From positions 1-8,242 of the forward strand of contig JAHEMX010000139.1 of the NCBI GenBank assembly GCA_024643445.1: a stretch of DNA of 8,242 bases. The letters run 5' to 3'. A program made the translations under genes and the position numbers. Positions 1-4,780 of the stretch are shown one piece after another (within the stretch, counting starts at the first letter, position 1; each line of letters opens with the position of its first letter). This stretch comes from Desulfobulbaceae bacterium (GTDB taxonomy: Bacteria; Desulfobacterota; Desulfobulbia; Desulfobulbales; Desulfocapsaceae). Under the pieces are notes generated by a model. That model did not search any database, was not told the DNA's origin, and worked only from the letters and a program-made list of their open reading frames with translations.

Positions 1-1
1 T

Positions 2-1036
2 GTCCGCAGTGCCTTTCAAGCGATCATGCAAAGCGCTCAGCACTATAAGAAAGACAGCCATGCTTTCAATGTAACCATTCAGCCGTTTCTCGCACAATCG
101 GATTTTGAAATTATACTGGGGGCAAAACGGGACCGGGATTTCGGGCCGGTAATCCTCTTTGGAATAGGTGGGATCTTTACCGAAATCATCAAGGATAAGG
201 CGCTGGGTCTACCTCCGATGAACAGGCTGCTCGCCCGACGCCTGATGCAGCAGAGCAAGGCCTACACCCTGCTGAAGGGGTATCGCAATCGTCCGGCGGC
301 CGATTTCGAGCTCCTCGAAGAAATGATCATCCGCGTATCCCAGATTCTCATTGATTTACCTGCTATTGCGGAACTTGACATGAACCCGGTGATGATCAAG
401 GACGGCAAACCGGTCATCGTTGATGCCCGTATCCTGATAGCACCCACGGGCGTCACTGCCCCCCGGCATCTGGTGATCAGCCCCTATCCCGGGGAAGAGG
501 AACACCGGGTGCGCACCGATAGCGGTATGAACCTTCTTATCCGACCGGTCAAACCGGAGGATGCTCCGCTTTTCACCCGCCACTTCAGTACACTCTCGCC
601 AACGAGCATCTATTATCGTTTTTTCGGTGTATTGAAGGAACTGCCGCCGGAGATGCTCTCCCGGTTTACCCAGATCGATTACGACCGGGAAATTGCCTTG
701 ATTGCTATTGATCAGGATTCAGATGTTGAACGAATGCTCGGCGTTGCAAGGATTATCGGCGACCCGGATGGAAGGGAAGGTGAATTTGCGGTCCTGATCG
801 GCGATTCCTGGCAGGGTAAAGGCATCGGGGCCAGCCTGTTGCGTCGCTGTCTGCTCATTGCCGAGAAACGGGGTTTCAAAAAGATCTACGGCATTGTCCT
901 GAGAGAGAATAAGCAGATGCTGGCCCTGGGCAGGAAATTGGGCTTTAAAATGAGCAAGGATGAAGATTCAGGTGAGTATTCCCTGCAGATCAACCTCGAG
1001 CAGGCCGGCATGAGCGAGGGGCTGAAGAATCTCTAG
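2..1036 (+). CDS. Pat-type acetyl-CoA synthetase-like/GNAT protein acetyltransferase, C-terminal part (5' end outside window)
   Basis: The reading frame is open from base 2 with no stop or convincing start, so the true N-terminus (CoA-binding and ligase domains, probably over 500 residues) lies upstream. Counting from the Met at 26, residues 1 to about 140 are the end of an ATP-grasp domain of the ADP-forming acyl-CoA synthetase type, shown by GIGGIFTEI (47-55) and the late ELDMNPVMI (116-124). Residues about 160-325 are a GNAT acetyltransferase domain: LLIRPVKPEDA near its start, then GEFAVLIGD with Glu253, and the acetyl-CoA pyrophosphate loop QGKGIG (263-268). This order is that of bacterial Pat (YfiQ/PatZ), which acetylates lysines of acetyl-CoA synthetase and other proteins. 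I cannot tell from this fragment whether the synthetase half is active. It is convergent with the tandem Usp gene, 31 bp apart. The family call is secure; the substrate is unknown. Confidence 0.9.
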   Translation, partial: VRSAFQAIMQSAQHYKKDSHAFNVTIQPFLAQSDFEIILGAKRDRDFGPVILFGIGGIFTEIIKDKALGLPPMNRLLARRLMQQSKAYTLLKGYRNRPAADFELLEEMIIRVSQILIDLPAIAELDMNPVMIKDGKPVIVDARILIAPTGVTAPRHLVISPYPGEEEHRVRTDSGMNLLIRPVKPEDAPLFTRHFSTLSPTSIYYRFFGVLKELPPEMLSRFTQIDYDREIALIAIDQDSDVERMLGVARIIGDPDGREGEFAVLIGDSWQGKGIGASLLRRCLLIAEKRGFKKIYGIVLRENKQMLALGRKLGFKMSKDEDSGEYSLQINLEQAGMSEGLKNL

Positions 1037-1056
1037 AAAAGACGCAGTGAGATTCT
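1026..1056. terminator. 8-bp inverted repeat between convergent genes, possible bidirectional terminator
   Basis: AGAATCTC at 1026-1033 is exactly inverted as GAGATTCT at 1049-1056, leaving a 15-base loop. It overlaps the stop codon of the acetyltransferase gene and occupies the 31-bp gap before the convergent Usp gene. The stem is AT-rich, the loop long, and neither side has a proper T-run, so as an intrinsic terminator it is weak. The position is the main argument. Confidence 0.25.
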
Positions 1057-1067
1057 CTGGTTTCGGT

Positions 1068-1949
1068 TCACGGGCAACACCAGAGCGCCGCCTTTTCTAT
1101 CTTGCTGATTAGCCTTGATGTCGTTGTTCCTGCCAGCCTGAAAGCCTTTTGCCGGCCTATATCCTGACCATGCATGCCAACCGCCACACTGCCGTAACCG
1201 CCTTTTTCGATTTCACTGAGGATCACACCGGGAATACTCAATCCGCGGAGGGAACTCCGCCTGATACGTTCGTTCCCGATATCATGTTCGTGCAGGATGG
1301 TTTCGGCCCTCTGGAATATATCCGCATCATCGGGACTGTTTAAAGTCCTCACATGAAGCAGGGTAACGAAATGCTGATCCTGATCGGTAAGAAAGTAACC
1401 AACATGATCGACCACCCGGTAACCATTTTCGGAACCATCGAGACAGACAAGTACATTTTTCCTGCCCGGCTCGGTGTCCGGACAAATCCACAGGGGCGAC
1501 GTGCAGCAATGGTCCCTGATCATAGACTGCATGGTCTCGTCAGCAGGACGATCAACCAGCCACTGCAGGGCAAATGATGCTCGCCTGCCGAGAACCACAG
1601 CATCGTAAAGCCCCTGCGAACTCTCCAGCAGAATATCCTTGACGGTACCGTAACGCTCCCTGATTGCCTTGGTAATAACTCGGTCGATGGCAATGTTATG
1701 GTCTTTCAGAAGCGCTATAGCCTTTTTAATCGAACGCCTGGCGCCGGCAGGCAGCTCTGCCTGGAGGTTGGTCGCGGGACCTTCCCACATATTCGTCAGC
1801 ACGTGGCTCATCTTGCTGCCCTTGCGGTTACAGACATGGAAAAGGGTTATGTGGTGCTCTGATCCGGCGGTGAAGAATGAGCAGATAAACCTTACGCCGA
1901 AGAGGTGTTCGACATTGTTGCTGATGGCCACAAGAAGTTTTTTCTCCAT
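1068..1949 (-). CDS. Tandem-domain universal stress protein (UspA family), 293 aa
   Basis: A cytoplasmic protein with two UspA domains in one chain, at about residues 4-157 and 164-293; single-domain family members are about 140-160 residues. Each half starts with the usual first strand (KKLLVAIS at 3-10; KNVLVCLDGS at 164-173, with the conserved Asp171). The C-terminal half has a nucleotide-loop-like end, GMHG at 258-261 followed by GTT at 274-276. The spacing there is 12 residues instead of the common 9, so nucleotide binding is uncertain. The N-terminal half has no recognisable G-rich loop and is probably structural. The ATG start is supported by AGAGGA at 1959-1964, 9 bases upstream. Tandem Usp proteins are linked to stress survival, but this one's role is unknown. 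It follows the HAD/HerA-like gene in the same direction after 167 bp, so it may share its transcript or have its own promoter. Confidence 0.85.
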   Translation of the reverse strand: MEKKLLVAISNNVEHLFGVRFICSFFTAGSEHHITLFHVCNRKGSKMSHVLTNMWEGPATNLQAELPAGARRSIKKAIALLKDHNIAIDRVITKAIRERYGTVKDILLESSQGLYDAVVLGRRASFALQWLVDRPADETMQSMIRDHCCTSPLWICPDTEPGRKNVLVCLDGSENGYRVVDHVGYFLTDQDQHFVTLLHVRTLNSPDDADIFQRAETILHEHDIGNERIRRSSLRGLSIPGVILSEIEKGGYGSVAVGMHGQDIGRQKAFRLAGTTTSRLISKIEKAALWCCP

Positions 1950-2116
1950 TGCTTCATTCCTCTGGTGATAGAGACAATCTCCCTGAATTTTCTTTGACGA
2001 GAGGTTAATCCCATAAATCCCATGTCGGAGCGGGGAAGAAAACCCTGACAGCTAAAAGTCCTTTTCCACGCATTCCCCCCGGTGGGACAGCCGATGGCAG
2101 ATAGCCATTCCCTGGT
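1950..2116. other. 167-bp gap with a tandem AATCCCAT repeat
   Basis: This non-coding gap separates two genes on the minus strand. It holds two copies of AATCCCAT, at 2007-2014 and 2016-2023 (period 9), 58-74 bp upstream of the tandem Usp start. There is also a short ATGGC/GCCAT inverted repeat near 2095-2109, just past the preceding stop codon and without a T-run. I see no good -24/-12 element and no convincing sigma-70 promoter, so whether the tandem Usp is transcribed separately is undecided. Confidence 0.3.
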
Positions 2117-3856
2117 TCAGACCGTTTCGGGATTCTCGCTATAGCGCTCCTGGATAGCAGCGGACAACTGGGCGGCAAACAGGGACGGTTTCCGAGCCTG
2201 AAAGTACCGTGATTCAAGCTTGCGCACCACTGCAGCCAGTTTGTGATCGTCAAACATCGCTATTATCCAGCGGGAAAAATCATGCCGCTCCAGATGAGCG
2301 TTGATAATCTTTTCTTCCACCCGTTCTGCACTCCTGGCAAGCTCGCCCAGGGAGGCGGCTGAGGCCCCGGTAGGCCGCCCCCTGTCCGTATAGACGAAGG
2401 CCTGTTCCTGGTTCACCGTTCTCTGGGAATATTTCGTGCAATGCCGGACATGTAAGGTGAGTCGCGGCGCAACGCTGAACCGTCGCGGACGGCCCTGCGC
2501 CTCTTCCGTCGGAGGGAGCAACACGGCTTCACCCATTTTCAGGTTTCCCAGAAGTTCATACCAGTCCGCAGAAGGTTCCGGGCTGACGATTCCTCTCAGG
2601 ACATCGATTTCTTCCTTTTCAACGATACGCGTTGCAACAATTGCTCCGAGCGATTGAAGTACATTGCGGGGTAAACGTGAAGGCTGATAGGTGACCAGGA
2701 TATATGACCCCATTTCCGGGTCAAGTACCATTTCGCTCAGCGAGTCATCCAGGAAATAGTGACATTCATCAAGCAGAATGGCATGCGGATACCCCCTGTT
2801 TTTCCGATATCGCGCCGCCAGCGGCAGCAGCTGACGAATATAGGAAACCTTCTCTTCATGGGCAAGATGTGACAGATTCAGGACAATGCTCAGTCCCTGG
2901 CGAAACAGCAGCATCAGATCCTCCAGTTTCGGCAACAGCGTTGAACCGCCGAGCAACAAGGTATTCGGCAGGGTGGCAAGGCTGCCGTAATCCCCCTCGG
3001 GATCAAGGACGATAACCGTGTAACGCTGCAGGATCATCTGCTCACAACACAATCCGGCGATCCAGGACTTGCCGCTCTTGGTATCCCCGGCTATCAGGAT
3101 ATTGCGTCCCTTTATCCCAATCTCAAAAGAAGGCTGCCCCTTGAGCGATTCGAGCACCAGGTTATGATGCCTCGCGATCCCGGATGGAATACGCGTTTTG
3201 GAAGATACCTGACGGATGTACGCCGCAACCGCTTCCACATTGTTACCGGGAAGAACAAAATCCGCCTCATTTTTCAAAAACCCGGAAGCCCATTCAACAG
3301 CGACACCATATTCACAAACCTTGAGGAGTTCATAATCGTTTTCCCCGTCGCCGATTCCGACAGCATTATGGACCGAGGTTCCCAGGATATCGAGTACTTC
3401 TCGCAGGCCGCTCGCCTTGCTGATCGACTGCGGCAGTACCATCATCCGGTTCCGGTTAAAAGAAATCATCAACGGCAGCTTCTGTTCCCGGATAATGGAC
3501 AGAACCGTATCAGCGTGCTCTGCATCCATGTCCACAAGGCAGCGCCCCACGACAAATTCGATACCCCGGTCACTCAGTTCACGCAGCAGGACCGGGAAAG
3601 GCGGAGGTCCCAGCAATCTCCGATGGCCATTGGACAGCAGGATAACCGCGCCATTTTCAGCAACCACGCCATCGACAAAAGTCAGGTCAAAATCACCGGC
3701 CACCCTGCGCAACTCCCGCAGGATTCTCCCGGTTACGATTACGACAAACAGACCGGCATCCCGAGCCTCATCGATGGCCTCACGAACAGCCCGATGAAGA
3801 ACGCCGCCTTCGGCGATGGTACCGTCATAGTCAATGGCAATGACCCGTAGAAGCAT
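2117..3856 (-). CDS. HAD phosphatase / HerA-FtsK-like P-loop ATPase fusion protein, 579 aa
   Basis: Three modules are visible. Residues 1 to about 217 are a Cof/sucrose-phosphatase-type HAD hydrolase with all four motifs: DYDGT (9-13; nucleophile Asp9, acid Asp11), VTGR (41-44), Lys147 and GDGEND (169-174). It should therefore be a working phosphatase, probably on a small phosphorylated metabolite. Residues about 240-450 are a P-loop ATPase of the HerA/DUF87 kind: Walker A GDTKSGKS (257-264), LDPEGDY (284-290), Walker B ILLDECH (360-366) and a sensor-like TYQP (389-392). Residues about 485-579 form a small helical domain with HDFSRWI (525-531), resembling the DUF5752-type module; that last name is tentative. 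The ATG lies 9 bases after the stop of the upstream Usp gene, with a weak AGG-containing ribosome site inside that junction, so the two are co-transcribed. HerA-like ATPases usually act as hexameric motors on DNA, but no nuclease partner (NurA, Sir2) is seen here. A regulatory ATPase role is equally possible. Confidence 0.85.
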   Translation of the reverse strand: MLLRVIAIDYDGTIAEGGVLHRAVREAIDEARDAGLFVVIVTGRILRELRRVAGDFDLTFVDGVVAENGAVILLSNGHRRLLGPPPFPVLLRELSDRGIEFVVGRCLVDMDAEHADTVLSIIREQKLPLMISFNRNRMMVLPQSISKASGLREVLDILGTSVHNAVGIGDGENDYELLKVCEYGVAVEWASGFLKNEADFVLPGNNVEAVAAYIRQVSSKTRIPSGIARHHNLVLESLKGQPSFEIGIKGRNILIAGDTKSGKSWIAGLCCEQMILQRYTVIVLDPEGDYGSLATLPNTLLLGGSTLLPKLEDLMLLFRQGLSIVLNLSHLAHEEKVSYIRQLLPLAARYRKNRGYPHAILLDECHYFLDDSLSEMVLDPEMGSYILVTYQPSRLPRNVLQSLGAIVATRIVEKEEIDVLRGIVSPEPSADWYELLGNLKMGEAVLLPPTEEAQGRPRRFSVAPRLTLHVRHCTKYSQRTVNQEQAFVYTDRGRPTGASAASLGELARSAERVEEKIINAHLERHDFSRWIIAMFDDHKLAAVVRKLESRYFQARKPSLFAAQLSAAIQERYSENPETV

Positions 3857-3865
3857 CGTCTGAAC

Positions 3866-4318
3866 CTAATCTGCCGTTCTGAACGGGTTTAACACCAGCA
3901 CCGGACAAGGTGCCCGCTGCACAACTCGTTCCGCCACACTGCCAAGCAGGATTTTCTCAAGTCCTTTCGCCCCATGAGTGCTGATAATGATCAGATCGGC
4001 CGGGACTGACCTGGCATACTCGACAATGGTATCTACCGGTTCCCCCATCACCACTTCACCCTTGCAACCGGGACTTTTTTTCTGCAGGCCCTCGACCATA
4101 CTGGTCATCCTTTCCTGCGCGCTGGCTTCAAAGGTCGATTGGTAGTCGGTAAAATAAGGCATGCCGAACATAATGGCAGCGTCCGGATGAAGAGCTACGG
4201 CGTGAACAAAGTGAAGCGTGGCCGATAGTTCTTTTCCCATCCCGAACGCATAATCGACAAGCTTTTCAGTATGGTCCGAAAAATCAACAGGAACGACAAT
4301 GTTTTTTATCTTCTGCAT
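3866..4318 (-). CDS. Universal stress protein, single UspA domain, 150 aa
   Basis: A standard-length UspA-domain protein, expected to be cytoplasmic and dimeric. The first strand KNIVVPVDFSD has the conserved Asp12. The end carries the ATP-binding loop: STHG (113-116), nine residues, then GS (126-127), followed by VAERVVQRAPCPVLVL. This is the nucleotide-binding (MJ0577-like) branch, so it probably binds ATP; only the first glycine of the loop is replaced, by Ser113. I chose the ATG at 4316-4318 because GGAGG sits 5 bases upstream of it. A longer frame starting at 4345 would add nine residues without a ribosome site and would place that GGAGG inside the gene. It is the first gene of the leftward unit, has a sigma-54 promoter about 140 bp upstream, and is followed after 9 bases by the HAD/HerA-like gene. 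Confidence 0.93.
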   Translation of the reverse strand: MQKIKNIVVPVDFSDHTEKLVDYAFGMGKELSATLHFVHAVALHPDAAIMFGMPYFTDYQSTFEASAQERMTSMVEGLQKKSPGCKGEVVMGEPVDTIVEYARSVPADLIIISTHGAKGLEKILLGSVAERVVQRAPCPVLVLNPFRTAD

Positions 4319-4323
4319 ATTTT

Positions 4324-4328
4324 CCTCC
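4324..4328 (-). promoter_or_regulatory. Strong ribosome binding site of the single-domain usp
   Basis: The minus strand reads GGAGG here, 5 bases before the ATG at 4318. It is the best Shine-Dalgarno match among the starts examined in the window. It fixes the start of the gene and rules out the in-frame ATG at 4345. Confidence 0.85.
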
Positions 4329-4456
4329 GTGCTGCTGTTCAACACATTTCCGCTGTTACCAGGCAGTATGAGAAACCACTCCGCTACCAGCCGCTCTTCA
4401 TGGTTCCGGGAAATCGTTATCCTCTCAATTATGCATGTGTCTCTTTATAATCCTAT

Positions 4457-4472
4457 TGCATATTGCATGCCA
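4457..4472 (-). promoter_or_regulatory. Sigma-54 (-24/-12) promoter for the usp / HAD-HerA operon
   Basis: The minus strand reads TGGCATGCAATATGCA. Against the consensus TGGCACGNNNNTTGCW it differs at only two positions (C to T in the -24 box, T to A in the -12 box). The essential GG and GC pairs are at the exact required 10-bp spacing. Transcription would start near 4446, leaving a leader of about 128 bases before the ATG at 4318. The match closely resembles the rightward promoter in the same gap. Confidence 0.6.
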
Positions 4473-4500
4473 TGAAGTGCGGTTCCGGCTCAACTGCAAA

Positions 4501-4556
4501 GCGGGTCGGCCAGAGGCTGCTGCCCACGCGCAGTGCCTGAACCTTGGCCGACTCGC
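4501..4556. repeat. 56-bp imperfect palindrome between the divergent promoters
   Basis: The outer arms GCGGGTCGGCCA (4501-4512) and TGGCCGACTCGC (4545-4556) pair at 11 of 12 positions, the odd one being a G-T pair. Inside them AGGC/GCCT (4514-4517 and 4535-4538) and CTGC/GCAG (4520-4523 and 4530-4533) continue the symmetry to a 6-base loop. It lies upstream of both -24 elements, where an enhancer-binding protein would bind. It could instead be a cruciform, a REP-like element or the hairpin of an unannotated RNA. Confidence 0.5.
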
Positions 4557-4686
4557 ACCTCCCCGCTGCACCGGCAGGAAATCTTTACATATCATAAGCA
4601 CTGCTGGACGGTGAGACAAAGAGCAACGGGGCAGACGACAGAAACAAATGCAGTGAGCAAGCTCCCCTGCTGATAAAAAGGGCGGA

Positions 4687-4702
4687 TGGCACACTTAATG
4701 CT
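4687..4702 (+). promoter_or_regulatory. Sigma-54 (-24/-12) promoter for the polyferredoxin fusion gene
   Basis: TGGCACACTTAATGCT matches TGGCACGNNNNTTGCW at all but two defined positions (G to A at the seventh base, T to A in the -12 box), with the invariant GG and GC correctly spaced. Transcription would start near 4714, about 65 bases before the ATG at 4781. Sigma-54 promoters need an ATP-hydrolysing enhancer-binding protein. The downstream gene's own AAA+ domain appears unable to do this, so the activator must be encoded elsewhere. Confidence 0.65.
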
Positions 4703-4780
4703 AGAGAATATCTTGAATAATCGCCAGCCACTATCGGGTGGCGCTGTTTATCAATTGACCTCGGCTTGTCGGGACCGAAA

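Larger units (their letters stand above)
4319..4780. other. Divergent regulatory region between usp and the polyferredoxin fusion gene
   Basis: About 460 bp with no credible gene. It contains two outward-facing sigma-54 promoter matches (4457-4472 minus, 4687-4702 plus), 214 bp apart, with room between them for enhancer-binding sites. Between them lie a 56-bp imperfect palindrome (4501-4556), a CTGC/GCAG hairpin (4566-4577) and a GAGC-AA-GCTC inverted repeat (4655-4664) ending about 22 bp upstream of the rightward -24 element. GGTTCCGG occurs twice (4402-4409 and 4481-4488), one copy on each side of the leftward promoter. The predicted leader of the leftward transcript is about 128 bases and that of the rightward one about 65 bases. 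Confidence 0.7.

Noticed and set aside
3164..3850. Long plus-strand open frame of 228 codons opposite the HAD module
   Set aside because: It lies wholly antisense to a gene with intact HAD motifs, its translation shows no recognisable domain, and no ribosome site is evident.
4319..4345. N-terminal extension of the single-domain Usp to an ATG at 4345
   Set aside because: A GGAGG at 4324-4328 placed 5 bases before the internal ATG shows that translation starts at 4318, where the Usp fold also begins.
4766..4768. TTG as start of the polyferredoxin fusion
   Set aside because: It adds only five residues, has no ribosome site upstream, and an ATG with a weak GGGA site follows at 4781. The alternative cannot be fully excluded.
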